Source: CAVQAH01 sp963784195
GTDB lineage: Bacteria > Acidobacteriota > Vicinamibacteria > Vicinamibacterales > 2-12-FULL-66-21
DNA length: 64,000 nt
Direction: 5' to 3'
Assembly (NCBI GenBank): GCA_963784195.1
Contig: CAWARA010000025.1
Coordinates: forward strand, 124,001-188,000
Within the stretch, counting starts at the first letter, position 1. Each line of letters begins with the position of its first letter. The position numbers and the translations under genes were made by a program. Below the pieces are notes generated by a model that was not told the DNA's origin, did no database searches, and saw only the letters and a program-made list of their open reading frames with translations. Below are positions 6,903 to 17,057 of this stretch, piece by piece.

Positions 6903-9675
6903 TTAAAACCGGAACGCCCGAGAACCGGATCGTCCGCGGCGCCTGGTAGTGCGCGCGCGTCGTCGCGGTACCGAAGTTGGCACGTGCCGTCGAGCAGGTC
7001 GCCCCAGTCGTCAACTCGCACCATGCGGTGTTTCCGATGTTGATTTTCTCCTCGGTGTTGAAGAGGTTGAAGCTCTCGAACCGGATCCCCGCCTCGGCCG
7101 TTCTGAACATCCGGAACGTGCCTTCGAGCAGCAAATCGGTCGTGGTCAACAGGCCACCCACGCGGTTGTTGCCGGCCGGTTCGTAGAGGTACGTGAGCGT
7201 CGGTCCCGCGTTCGTCGTCGTCCCAGGTGTGAGCACGTTGACGCTGCGGGAACGCGTGAACGTAGTCTTCGACGTTGCTTGTCCGACGAATCCGATCGTC
7301 GCGCGGACCGGGCCAATCGGCCGGCTGTATGCGCCACTGTATTTGAAGAGGTGCGGCCGATCGAAGGCAGGGCTTCCATACAAGTTCGGCTGCAGATCGC
7401 TGCAGGGGAAGATGCCGTTGACGCCCAGCGCCGTGTCCGCCGCCGACCGACACATCGCATCCTCGTAGTCGTCCAGCGCCGAGAAGTTGTTCTGCGAAGT
7501 TGTTCCCGCGCGTCTGACGAGTAGGTGTAGTTCACCGCACCATTCCAGTTGTTCGAGAACCGCTTGTTGAACGTGAACTCTATTCCGCGATAGGTGCGCT
7601 CCGCCTCATCGACGTTGACGACGGCGCGGTCGATGGTGTTGTCGGCACGGAACCGCAACACGTCGTCGATCAGATTCCCCCAGTCGCGATGGATGTAGCG
7701 CACGCCAACGCCGATGGTCTGGCCGATCTGCTGCTCGGCGCCCACGGTGAACTCGTCGGTGTACGTGGGTTTGAGGTCCAGATTCGGCTGGAACTCCGAT
7801 GCGCCCAGCTCAACGCGGTTGCTGAACACATACGACGACCCGTTCCACACGAAGTTGTCGTAGTTGGTCTGCTGCGGAACGCTCGCGAACGAGTCCGAGA
7901 AGCCCTGCAGAAGGCCCTGATAGAACCGGCCGTACGATCCGACCATGAGGGTCTTGCCGTTGCCACGCACGTCGTAGCTGCTCGAGATGCGGGGCGACAG
8001 TGTCTTGGTGTCGACGGTGTCCGCATTCACGTCGCTGACGCCGGTCTGGTACTCAAAGCGCAAGCCGGCCTCGATGAACACGCGCGATCCGACATCGAAC
8101 TTATCGCGCCCGTAGAGCGAATATGTATTGCCCTTCGACGTCGACGGCCCACCCTGATAGTCCTGACGGATGTTCGGCACGAACGCGCGGCTCGCCAGAT
8201 CGAACGACGTATCGATGTACAGCTGGCCGTTCGGATATTGAAACAGATTCGACGAGTTGGTGTTCTGCCAGTCGAACCCGATCTTGAAGTTGTGGCTGTT
8301 GCTTCCGATGTTTCGGTAGTGTGTCGCGGCGAGAGCGGCCTGCTTTCTCGGCCGGTCGACGAATCCGTCGAACTGTCCGCCGTTGTAGTAGAAGCTGTCA
8401 GCCTGGCTGAGATGCGCCGCGCCATCGTGAAGGGGGCTGATCTCGAACGGGGCCACCGTGATGAGCGAGCTGTAGTCGGCATACATCGCCTCGCCGGTCC
8501 AGCTCGATCCGAATACGCCGCTCCACTGCGCGGCCCACTGGTCGGAGCCCTGATCCTGCGCCGTCAGCGCGTATCGCTCCGCGGCACCACGAGCACCGTT
8601 GTTGTTGACGGTATAGTCAATGACAAAGCCAGTCGTGGGCGCGTCTGAGTACTTGAACCACACGTTCTGCGTCGGCGAGAGCTGTCCGGTCAGGCGCATT
8701 GTCCAGATAGTCGTTGACGGTACTTTGCTGGAAGTTCTCCCCGAGCAACGTCTGCTGCTGGGCGGTCGTATTTTCCGCGCGCTCGTAGGTTCCAAAGAAC
8801 CAGGCTTTATCACGCACGATCGGGCCACCGCCAGCGAAGCTGTACGTGGGATTGACCTGATCGAACTTCACACGCTCGAGCGAGGCGTTGGTGACCTCGT
8901 TCACGGCGGTGTTCTGCGTGTTCCACTCGTCGTTGGTCGCGATGTACTTGAAGAGACCTTCAAGTTTGTTCGTGCCGGACTTGGTGATGACGTTGACCAC
9001 CGCACCGATTGCACGGCCGTACTCGGCGGACACACCGGAGGTCTGCACCACGACTTCCTGAATCGTCTCGAAGGCGAGGTTGGTGCCGAACGTGCCGGTC
9101 GTCGGGTCGGTCGTGTCGACGCCGTCCATGAGGAACTGGTTGTTGCTGGTGAGCCCGCCGTGCGAGTTCACGTTCCCCGTGCCGACTACTCCGGGCGCCT
9201 GACCGATCAGGTTCAGATACGACCGCGCCATCGGGATCTTGTTGTACTCCTCCGAGCGCAGGCGAGTCTGGACCGTTTGATTCGTCGCATCGACGATCGG
9301 TGTCTCCCCCGTGACCGTCACCGCGACTTCCTGCGTCGCCAGCTTCAGCGACACCGGGATGTTCGTCGTGCGTTCGGATTCGACGAGGTTGTTGGTCAGC
9401 AGCACCTTCTCGAATCCAGCCAGGCTGATTTCGACGCTGTACTTGCCGAGCGGCACGACCGGAAACAGATAGCGCCCCTGCGCATCGCTCACCGTCGTCC
9501 GGCTGAACCCGCGTTCCTCGCTCGTCAAGGTCACCGTCGCACCCGGCAAGATCGCTCCGCTGGCATCTTTCACTTCGCCGGCCACCTGGCCGACCTGCGC
9601 CGTCTGCGCGGCCGCGGGCGTCGCACACACCCACAGCGCGAGCAACGCACTCGCGACTCGAAGCCATGCTCTCAT
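6903..9675 (-). CDS. Oar-like TonB-dependent outer-membrane receptor, with three frame breaks
   Basis: The start at 9675 follows a strong AGGAGG site. Residues 1-23 are a signal peptide ending in AAAQ. Residues about 28-110 form a carboxypeptidase-regulatory-like domain (GEVKDASGAILPGATVT, LAGFEKVLL). The plug follows, with NQFLMDGVDTTDP and AEYGRAIGAVVNVITKSGTN, then a long beta-barrel rich in aromatic alternation. The frame changes near 8697, 7512 and 6925, and the protein is conserved-looking on both sides of each. After the last shift the end reads RFSAFRF then TAA at 6903, a classic aromatic C terminus for BAM-dependent barrels. The whole would be about 924 residues. The substrate is unknown; relatives import large oligomers or act in adhesion. 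Divergent from ftcD. Confidence 0.88.
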
Positions 9676-9942
9676 TCGTTCCTCCTCGCGTATCCGATTG
9701 GACCGGGCACTCGCCCCGGCTCGGTGCGGCTTTGCAAGGAGTTGTCCCTGATTTCGTCACTGGTCACACCAAAGTGCACGCGAGATGAGCCCGAGTTTCC
9801 GGCGGTCAAACGCGGTATCAGGTTCTTGCGCACCTGCAAAAGTGTGCTTCGTCACTATTGCTACTGGTACCTTGGACCCGGTTATCCGCCGAATTGGATC
9901 TTTCGCGTGCATCGCGGGTGGTGTGCTACAACTTTCAGTCGC

Positions 9943-10836
9943 ATGGCCATCATCGAATCCATCCCCAATATCAGCGAAGGCCGACGCGCCGATGTCATCG
10001 AGCGCATGGTGAAAGCCGTCCAGGCCGTTCCCGGCGTTCGCCTCCTCGATTACTCGTCGGATGCCTCGCACAACAGGTCTGTCTTCACGCTCGTCGGCGA
10101 CGCGGGACCGTTGAAGACCGCCACGCTCGCGCTCTTCGAGCAGGCAACGGCCGCCATCGACCTTCGTCAGCACTCCGGTGAGCATCCGCGTGTCGGCGCC
10201 GTCGATGTCGTGCCGTTCGTCCCCATCGAGGGGGTGACCATGGCGGATTGCGTGACACTCGCGAAAGAGGTCGGCGCGCTCGTTGCCGAGCGCTTCGCAG
10301 TCCCCGTCTTCTTGTACGAAGAGGCCTCGGCGAACCCGGTTCGCAAGAATCTCGAAGACATCCGACGCGGGGAGTTCGAGGGACTGGCCTCCAAGATGTC
10401 GTCGCCAGGCTGGGCTCCCGACTTCGGACCGGCCGCTCCCCATCCGAGCGCCGGCGCATCGGTGATCGGCGCGCGCATGCCACTCATCGCCTACAACATC
10501 AACCTGAACACCGATCGGCTGGACGTCGCCAAGAAGATCGCCGCGGCAATCCGTCACAGCACGGGCGGCCTGAGGTATGTGAAAGCGATGGGTGTAAAGG
10601 TCGAGGACCGGAACCTCGCCCAGGTCTCGATCAACCTGACGAACTACGAGAAGACCCCCATGTTCCGGGTATTCGAGATGGTGAAGCGGGAGGCCGAGCG
10701 TTACGGCGTTACGATTCTCGAGAGCGAGATCGTCGGCCTCGTCCCGTCAGCAGCGCTCGTCGGCGCCGCGGAGTTCTACCTGCAGCTGGAACGATTCGGG
10801 GTCAATCAGATATTGGAGAACAAGCTGAGAGATTGA
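9943..10836 (+). CDS. ftcD: Glutamate formimidoyltransferase
   Basis: The enzyme transfers the formimino group of N-formimino-L-glutamate to tetrahydrofolate in histidine breakdown, feeding the one-carbon pool. The 297-residue protein begins MAIIESIPNISEGRR and has both family domains. Typical segments are GDAGPLKTATLALFE, HSGEHPRVGAVDVVPF, VFLYEEAS, RMPLIAYNINL and VSINLTNYEKTP. It lacks the cyclodeaminase domain found in the fused animal enzyme. No other histidine-degradation gene is in the window. The frame is open far upstream to 8620, but the ATG at 9943 matches the family N terminus. The 267-base gap to the receptor must hold both divergent promoters; I could not fix their boxes. Confidence 0.94.
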   Translation: MAIIESIPNISEGRRADVIERMVKAVQAVPGVRLLDYSSDASHNRSVFTLVGDAGPLKTATLALFEQATAAIDLRQHSGEHPRVGAVDVVPFVPIEGVTMADCVTLAKEVGALVAERFAVPVFLYEEASANPVRKNLEDIRRGEFEGLASKMSSPGWAPDFGPAAPHPSAGASVIGARMPLIAYNINLNTDRLDVAKKIAAAIRHSTGGLRYVKAMGVKVEDRNLAQVSINLTNYEKTPMFRVFEMVKREAERYGVTILESEIVGLVPSAALVGAAEFYLQLERFGVNQILENKLRD

Positions 10837-12297
10837 AGACTGCCGTGGTTCGCGGATCGTGGTTCGTAGCTCGCAGGTCTGAAATCTCACGCGACAGCCG
10901 CAGTTCAGGAGAGGACCCCTTCGTCCTCGCCCTCGACGCGCCGTGGCAGGCGCAATCCCGAACGCGCGCATCTTTCTATAGAGGTTGCTGCGCTCGACGC
11001 CGAGCGCGTCGGCGGTCCGGGAGATGTTGCCGTGCTGGGCGGCCAGGGCGCGCAGGATGTAGTCGCGCTCGAAGCGCTCGCGTGCCTCGTGAAGCGGGAG
11101 GGGCTCCGGGCTTCCCGCCTCGCTGACCACCAGCGCGGCGCTGTCGAGGAATGGCAGGTCGCCGGCGCCGATCGTGTCGCCGGGGGCCATGATCATGAGC
11201 CGCTCGATGACGTTCCTCAGCTCGCGGACGTTGCCGGGCCAACGGTAGGCCTGCAGCGACACCGCGGCAGCGCCATCGAGTTTCTTCGGTCTCCGGCCGT
11301 ATTCACGCGCGAGCTCCGCCATGAAGTGGTCGGCAAGCAGCGGGATGTCATCCGCGCGATCGCGCAGCGGCGGGACGAAAATCGGGATGACATTCAGGCG
11401 GAAATAGAGATCCTCGCGGAACCGCGCAGCGCGGATCTCCGCCGTCAGATCCTTGTTCGTCGCCGCCAGCACCCGGACGTCGACGCGGACACTGTTTGCA
11501 CCGCCAACCGGCTCGACGACCTGTTCCTGAAGCGCGCGCAGCACCTTGGCCTGGGTCTTCAGGCTCATGTCGCCGATTTCGTCGAGGAAGAGCGTGCCGC
11601 CGTCAGCCAGCTCGAACTTTCCGCGACGATCGGACACGGCGCCGGTGAAAGCGCCCTTCATGTGCCCGAACAGCTCGCTCTCGATCAGCTCCTCGGGGAT
11701 TGCCGCGCAATTGACTTCGACGAAGGGCCCGCCACGACGCCGGCTAAGCGCGTGGATGCTGCGCGCAACCATCTCCTTGCCGGTGCCGTTCTCGCCGTAA
11801 ATCAGGACACGACCATTCGTCGGCGCCGCAATGGCGATCTGCTCGCGCAGCTGCGCCATCAGGTAGCTCTCCCCCACCATCGTCAGCCGCTTGTCGACGT
11901 GCGCCCGCAGTGCCCGGTTTTCCGCTTCGAGGCGGCGTTGCCGGACCGCGTTGCCGACCACGAGGACGGTTTTCTCGAGCGAGAGTGGCTTTTCGACGAA
12001 ATCGAACGCCCCCAACTTGATTGCCCGCACGGCCGACTCGATGTTGCCGTGGCCCGAGATCATGACGACCGGTGAATCCATGCGCCGCTCACGCAGCCGC
12101 GCGAGCGTCGCCAGGCCGTCCATTCCGGGAAGCCAGATGTCGAGCACCACCACGTCGTACGGTACCCGGGCAACCCGATCCAGGCAGGCTTCTCCGCTGT
12201 CGACGGCATCAACCGCATACCCCTCGTCGCGCAGCACGCCGCTCAGCGCGCTTCGCACACCAGCTTCGTCGTCGACGATGAGGACGGTGGGTTTCAT
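10747..12297 (-). CDS. ntrX: NtrX-like sigma-54 dependent response regulator
   Basis: The receiver domain (residues 1-120, phospho-acceptor Asp53 in VVLDIWLPGMDG) is followed by an AAA+ sigma-54 activator domain. That domain has Walker A GENGTGKE, an intact GAFTGA loop, Walker B GGTLFLDEIGDM and WPGNVRELRNVIERL. It ends in a Fis-type helix-turn-helix (TADALGVERSNLYRKMRAFGI). The partner kinase ntrY is immediately upstream. As read, the frame runs to 10747 and overlaps the ftcD 3' end by 90 bases. If one G near 10953 is extra, the tail reads IRLPRRVEGEDEGVLS and stops at 10905, which removes the overlap. I favour that end. The ntr name rests on the NtrY-NtrX pairing; the actual regulon is unknown. 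Confidence 0.88.
   Translation of the reverse strand: MKPTVLIVDDEAGVRSALSGVLRDEGYAVDAVDSGEACLDRVARVPYDVVVLDIWLPGMDGLATLARLRERRMDSPVVMISGHGNIESAVRAIKLGAFDFVEKPLSLEKTVLVVGNAVRQRRLEAENRALRAHVDKRLTMVGESYLMAQLREQIAIAAPTNGRVLIYGENGTGKEMVARSIHALSRRRGGPFVEVNCAAIPEELIESELFGHMKGAFTGAVSDRRGKFELADGGTLFLDEIGDMSLKTQAKVLRALQEQVVEPVGGANSVRVDVRVLAATNKDLTAEIRAARFREDLYFRLNVIPIFVPPLRDRADDIPLLADHFMAELAREYGRRPKKLDGAAAVSLQAYRWPGNVRELRNVIERLMIMAPGDTIGAGDLPFLDSAALVVSEAGSPEPLPLHEARERFERDYILRALAAQHGNISRTADALGVERSNLYRKMRAFGIAPATARRGRGRRGPLLNCGCRVRFQTCELRTTIREPRQSSISQLVLQYLIDPESFQLQVELRGADERC
10849..10883. repeat. Single-arm copy 2 of the 'GTTCGTAGCTCG' repeat
   Basis: GCCGTGGTTCG followed by GTGGTTCGTAGCTCGC matches one arm of the repeat at 863-953. 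It lies just past the ftcD stop, between it and the inferred ntrX end. No clear partner arm is seen here. Confidence 0.6.
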
Positions 12298-12304
12298 TTT
12301 GATT

Positions 12305-12386
12305 CTCCAGCAGCGCGCGGCTTCAGCCGCGCGTCACCTTGGCTCGAAGCAGTCTGATGCGCCGCTAAAGCGGCGCGCTGCTGGAG
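12305..12386. repeat. Branched inverted repeat between ntrY and ntrX
   Basis: Outer arms CTCCAGCAGCGCGC (12305-12318) and GCGCGCTGCTGGAG (12373-12386) are perfect reverse complements over 14 bases. Each arm runs into its own inner hairpin, around GGCTTCAGCC on the left and GCCGCTAAAGCGGC on the right. RNA or single-stranded DNA could thus fold as a three-way junction. A degenerate relative is at 39783-39836. It separates the two genes of the two-component pair. Confidence 0.8.
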
Positions 12387-12389
12387 GTC

Positions 12390-14736
12390 CTATAGTGGCA
12401 ATTCAATCGTAAACCGCGTCCCGGCCGGCGCGTTGTCCTCGACCTCGATGCTGCCGCCGTGCTCGGCGATGATGCGGCGGACGATCGCCAGTCCCAGGCC
12501 GCTGCCGCGTTTCTTGGTCGAATAGTACGGCATGAACAGCTTGTCGCGGTCGCCGGCGGGAATCCCGGGGCCGTTGTCGGACACGACAATGCGCGCGACG
12601 GCGTTGATCGGGTCGTGCTGGGTCTGCGACGACGATTCGTGGCGCACTGCCGTCCGGCCTTGCGCGCGCGCTGCTGCCACCGGCGCCTCGACCTGGGTCG
12701 AGGTCGCCATGAGCCTGTCGATTGGCGAGCGCCTCGATCGCGTTGTCCACGAGGTTGATGATCACGCGGCGGACCTGCTCGACGTCCACACGAACCGGGG
12801 GAAGACCGTCGACGAACTGCTTCTCGATCTGAATCTCGCGAAACAGGCCGTTGTAGAGCATCAGCGTGTCCGTCAGCAACCCGTTGAGATCGGACGGCAC
12901 CGTCCGCGGAGCAGGCATCCTCGCGAACTGCGCGAACTCGTCAACCAGTGCCTTGAGAGATTCGACCTCCCCGACGATTGTGGTCGTGCACTCCTCGACC
13001 AGCTCGTGTGTCGCCTGGGGTGCGGACGAAAAATGACGGCGCAGGCGTTCCGCGCAGAGCTGAATTGGCGTCAGCGGATTCTTGATTTCGTGCGCCAGAC
13101 GGCGGGCGACATCGCGCCACGCGGCGACCCTCTGCGTTCGAATCAGTGGCGTGACGTCGTCGAACACGAGGACCGCGCCGGCGTACCCGCCATCCTCCCC
13201 CATCAGCGGCGTCGCGGCTGCGGCGAGGTGCAATTCACGTCCTTCACGCGCGACGGCCACTTCCTGAGCGGACGGGGGCGCGCCTCCACTGGCAGCGTGT
13301 TTGAGCACGGCCTCCAGCGGCCGCAGGTCCGCGCGTTGAAACACTTCTGAGGCGCGCGCACCAATCACTGCGCGATCGACTTCGAGCAAGCGCAGCGCCG
13401 CCGAGTTGACCGTTTCGATTCGCCCGTCAGGTCCGAGCGAGATGACGCCCGTCGCGATGCGTTCGAGCACCGTTTCTATGTATCGGCGACGCTCGTCGAG
13501 CTGGTCGTTCTTGCGTTCGAGGTCGACCCTGGAGTGTTCGAGCTTGCGCTGGCTCGCGGCAAGCTCACCCGCCATCGCGTTGAAGGCTTCGACCAGCGAG
13601 CCGAACTCGTCCCTCGTCTCCGGCTCGATGCGATGATCGAGATGGCCCGCGCCGATCTCGCGCGCGCCAGCAGCGAGCCGCTGCACGGGACGGGTGATCC
13701 GCTTGGCCAGGTATAGACCTGTCCACGTTGCGCTCACCAGAATCATGAGCGTGGTCATGAGGAACACGGATAGATACACGCCTTGCAACGGACGCGTCAT
13801 CACGCGCAGCTTGTTGTAGCCCTCGTAGGCGTCCCGGATCCGCCGGGAGTGCATCGCCAGCTCCCCCGACAGGTGATCGCTCGCCACCACGACGCCGATC
13901 ACACGGTCCCCAGGGCCCTTGATGCTTGCGCCGGCTCGGACGAGCTCGCCGCCTTCGTCCAGGGGCTCGAGCGTCTGCAATTCGCCCGTGTTCGAAGCAA
14001 CCCTCGCCGCCAGCATGTCCGCCGTCGCGCGGAGGTATCCACGCGGCAAGGCGGGCGACTGCATGTCCGCAACGGGCACGACTTCCGGCCGGGCGCCGTT
14101 CCGCTCTTCGAGCCGGTAGACCTCCACGAGCCCGACGCGCCCTTCGCGGATCTCCTGGCCGATCGCGCGCTGGACGGCGCCGGCGTCACCATGCTGAACG
14201 GCGGCGGCGGGGATCGACTGCGCGATCCGTTCGGCGTGAGCCTTGACGCGTGCCAGGCGCTCACCGTAGTAGTCTCCAGCGATCTGCGTGGCCGACCGCA
14301 ACACCTCGTCGATCGGCGGGCTGAACCACCACTGCGTGCTGCTGCGAATCAGCTCGCCACCGACGATCAGGACGAGCAGGGACGGCACGATCGTCAGCCC
14401 GAGCAGCGCGAGCACGAGCTTGGCGCGGAACCTCGAGAACGGCAGTCCCCGGCGGCGCTCCACCACCAGCTTGACGATGTTGCGCGCCAGCACGAACACC
14501 AGCACCACAACCATCGTCAGGTCGGCCGCCGACAGGGCGTAAAGAACGACCTCGCTCAAGAAGTCGGGGTTCAGCTCGGTCGAGCGATCGGCGAGCCGCA
14601 GCATCGCGACGAGCGCCGCGAGCAGGATGACGATCCCGAAGAGGATCAGGCGCGGGTTGTCGCGGAACGGACGACGCTCGGCGTGGGCCGCTTCTGCCGG
14701 GAGCCGAGGCGAGGCCGCTTCGCGGACGGATGTCAT
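12390..14736 (-). CDS. ntrY: NtrY-like membrane sensor histidine kinase, one frame break
   Basis: The protein has about 780 residues. N-terminal hydrophobic helices lie at about 30-50, 65-85 and 105-130, then an extracytoplasmic sensor region, a further helix near residue 320 and a HAMP domain (AKRITRPVQRLAAGAREIG). A PAS domain follows, then the kinase core with H-box RRLAHEIKNPLTPIQ and N-box INLVDNAIEAL. The frame then breaks near 12700. The continuation, ending at 12390, carries the G boxes VVSDNGPGIPAG and GSGLGLAIVRRI. It phosphorylates the regulator encoded just downstream. The input signal is unknown; the family is linked to nitrogen or redox sensing. The indel is probably technical. 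Confidence 0.88.
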
Positions 14737-14784
14737 GACACGTCGGCTGTCAGCGATGAGCTCTGCAGCGAAGCGGGCTGAGCG

Positions 14785-15321
14785 CTACTTGAGGAATGTG
14801 AACTTGGCGAGCCCGGCGATATCGCTGCCCCATGGCCACACAAACGAGGTGTTCCGGGGTGTCGTATGCGCCCTGACCCGCAGGTAGTACTCGGCGTTCG
14901 CCTCGAGTGACCCGGCGCTGAAGAGCGGGAGCCGCTCGAACTCCGTCAGCCACTGGTGAACCGTTTCTTCCCGCTCGACGGTCTGCGTCCTGTCGATTCG
15001 CCCATCCTCCCGGCGGGTGAGCAGGTAGCGCCGCGTCAGCGGGTCGTAGCGAACCGTTGCGGTCACCGTCGCCGACGCGATCGTGCGATCGAGCCACAAC
15101 GACACCCCACGCTTCAACTGCACGTCGTAGACGAAGGTGATAGGCAGCCCGCTGTGAATTGCGGCCCGGACTTCCTCGGTGAAGGCGTCGGTCAACCGGA
15201 ACGTCACGAGGACGCGGTCTTCGCGCGTCAGCGGGGTGACCTGAATTGTCTGAGCGGACGCCTGGGCTGCCCCGACGAGCACGAATGCTCCCAGTGCGAG
15301 CGCGGCGCAAACATGGCGCAT
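14785..15321 (-). CDS. DUF4390 exported protein
   Basis: The 178-residue protein starts MRHVCAALALGAFVLVGAAQ, a clear signal peptide cut after ASA. The mature part has the DUF4390 pattern (LTDAFTEEVRAAIHSGLPITFVYDV, FERLPLF, AEYYLRVRAHT). A GTG at 15330 is an alternative start; the ATG gives a better signal peptide. DUF4390 genes are often found directly before ntrY, as here, so it may be an extracytoplasmic partner of the kinase. That is inference from neighbourhood; the family has no established activity. Confidence 0.82.
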   Translation of the reverse strand: MRHVCAALALGAFVLVGAAQASAQTIQVTPLTREDRVLVTFRLTDAFTEEVRAAIHSGLPITFVYDVQLKRGVSLWLDRTIASATVTATVRYDPLTRRYLLTRREDGRIDRTQTVEREETVHQWLTEFERLPLFSAGSLEANAEYYLRVRAHTTPRNTSFVWPWGSDIAGLAKFTFLK

Positions 15322-15326
15322 GACGA

Positions 15327-15785
15327 TCACTCTTTCGTGTTGAGGAGGTCCTTCAATTCGGACATGAACTCCCCGATATCACGGAAGTGGCGGTAGACCG
15401 ACGCGAACCGGACATAGGCGACCTTATCGAGCCGCCGCAGTTCGTTCATGACGAAGGCCCCCACTTCCTCCGTACTCATCTCGCGCTCCGGTTTGTCCTG
15501 AAGCGCGGACTCGACGCGATCCGCGACAGCCTCGAGCGACGCCACGCTCACCGGACGCTTCTCGCACGCCTTCAGCAGGCCGGCCAGCAGCTTCTGCCGT
15601 TCAAATCGCTCTCGGCTGCCATCCTTCTTGACCACCATATACGGAATCTCGTCGATCCGCTCATAACTGGTGAATCGCCGGGCACAGACCAGGCACTCGC
15701 GACGCCGCCGGATAACTTCCCCTTCCTTACTTTCGCGGGAATCGACGACCTTGTCACCCAGATGCCCGCAATAAGGACACTTCAC
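15327..15785 (-). CDS. nrdR: Transcriptional repressor NrdR of ribonucleotide reductase genes
   Basis: NrdR senses ATP/dATP and represses nrd operons. The 152-residue protein has the N-terminal zinc ribbon (CPYCGHLGDKVVDSRES and RRRECLVCARRFTSYER) followed by the ATP-cone (VVKKDGSRERFERQKLLAGLLKAC), full family length. It starts with GTG at 15785, overlapping the stop of the upstream membrane protein by four bases (GTGA). No NrdR box or nrd gene is seen in this window. Confidence 0.97.
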   Translation of the reverse strand: MKCPYCGHLGDKVVDSRESKEGEVIRRRRECLVCARRFTSYERIDEIPYMVVKKDGSRERFERQKLLAGLLKACEKRPVSVASLEAVADRVESALQDKPEREMSTEEVGAFVMNELRRLDKVAYVRFASVYRHFRDIGEFMSELKDLLNTKE

Positions 15786-16939
15786 CGATGGCCTCGCCGT
15801 GCAGGCGCTGCCTCAGGCACTCCACGACCCACCGCAGGGGAGCCATGGCCGGCCTGTCTCGTCTCGAGGACACGCCTCTCGTCGACGTCGGCCCCGGCTG
15901 CAGATGCGGTGCCACCGTGTTCGCTCTCCTCAGCCGCTTCCGCAAGCTTCCGGGCACCCGACAGCGTAATCCCCTCGCTCATCATGAACAAGACACCCAC
16001 CACTGCCACCGGGAGAAACGAAATGGCGTGCAGAACGATGGCCCCACCGATGGCCCGATCCGTCGGCGCGGCAAAGAACGTCGTCACGGCAATCTGGTAG
16101 GCGGCGTGGAAACCGCCGATCGCCCCCGGGGTCGGCATGGCCACGCCCACCACCAGGATGGTCATCACCAGGAACGAAGCCGTAAAGGGAAACGTAATAT
16201 GAAATGCCCGCGAAGTCAGCCAGATCCCGGCCGCAATCGAGATCCACAAGGGGAACGACAGCACCAGCGCCAAGGCCAGCTGACCCGGTTGCCGCATCAC
16301 TGCCAATCCCTGCGCGAACGTTTCGACGAACCGGGCGGCGGCCCGAGCGATTGCGCCGGGAAGGACGCGCTCGACGCTGAGCGTCAGGCGCCCGAGACGC
16401 TCCGGATGACCGGCAAGGGCAAAGAACACGGCCGACGCCACAACGGCGCCGCCCGCGGCGAGCAGACCACCGAACTTCACGCGTGCGAACTGGGCTGGAT
16501 CTCCGGAGACGACACCCGAGGCACCGAGCAGCACGAACAGGGCGAACAGGATCAGCACCGCCAGGAGGTCGAGCAATCGCTCGAGGATGATCGTGGCAAA
16601 TGCCGCAGTGGCGCTCAGCCCCTCGCGCCGCGCCAAGAGATAAGGTCGGATGACCTCTCCTGCCCGGGCCGGCAACAGCGACGTGGCGGCAAAGCCGATG
16701 ACGGTGGTTCGGAATGCGGTTCTGAAATGCGTCGGGCCGATAGGCGCCAGGAGATACTGCCAGCGATACGCGCGCAGGACGTACGTGAGGCCCGTGGTGA
16801 TGAGGGCGAGCAGGAGCAGGCGGGCATCGGCCCGTCGGGTCTCGGCCCAGACCTCGCTCATGTTCGCATCCCGGAGAAAGAACGCCAGCAGGCCGATCGT
16901 CAGGAAAACTATCAGGACGTGACGCGCTCGTTGACGCAT
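15782..16939 (-). CDS. Lysylphosphatidylglycerol synthase TM-region (UPF0104/AglD-like) membrane protein
   Basis: The 385-residue polytopic protein has about eight hydrophobic helices and family motifs such as YVLRAYRWQYLL, SLLPARAGEVIRPYLLAR and ATIILERLLDLLAVL. MPTPGAIGGFHAAYQIAV resembles the PGGLGVFE-type signature. These domains occur alone or fused to MprF catalytic domains and are thought to move lipids across the membrane. No synthetase domain is present, so lysyl-PG synthesis is not implied. The C-terminal 50 residues are hydrophilic. The stop overlaps nrdR by four bases. Confidence 0.83.
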   Translation of the reverse strand: MRQRARHVLIVFLTIGLLAFFLRDANMSEVWAETRRADARLLLLALITTGLTYVLRAYRWQYLLAPIGPTHFRTAFRTTVIGFAATSLLPARAGEVIRPYLLARREGLSATAAFATIILERLLDLLAVLILFALFVLLGASGVVSGDPAQFARVKFGGLLAAGGAVVASAVFFALAGHPERLGRLTLSVERVLPGAIARAAARFVETFAQGLAVMRQPGQLALALVLSFPLWISIAAGIWLTSRAFHITFPFTASFLVMTILVVGVAMPTPGAIGGFHAAYQIAVTTFFAAPTDRAIGGAIVLHAISFLPVAVVGVLFMMSEGITLSGARKLAEAAEESEHGGTASAAGADVDERRVLETRQAGHGSPAVGRGVPEAAPARRGHR

Positions 16940-17057
16940 GCTCTGGGCGGTAACGGTTTAGAATCCGGGATATTCGAGTGGGGTGTGACGCGCGGGATCT
17001 GGCCGCTGCCGGTCGTCAGTACCCGCGGAACTCTACTACGAAAACTGCGCCAAGTCT

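Noticed and set aside
16931..16964. Sigma-70 promoter (TTGACG and TAGAAT) before the DUF4097-like gene
   Set aside because: The spacer is about 22 bases, too long for a standard promoter.
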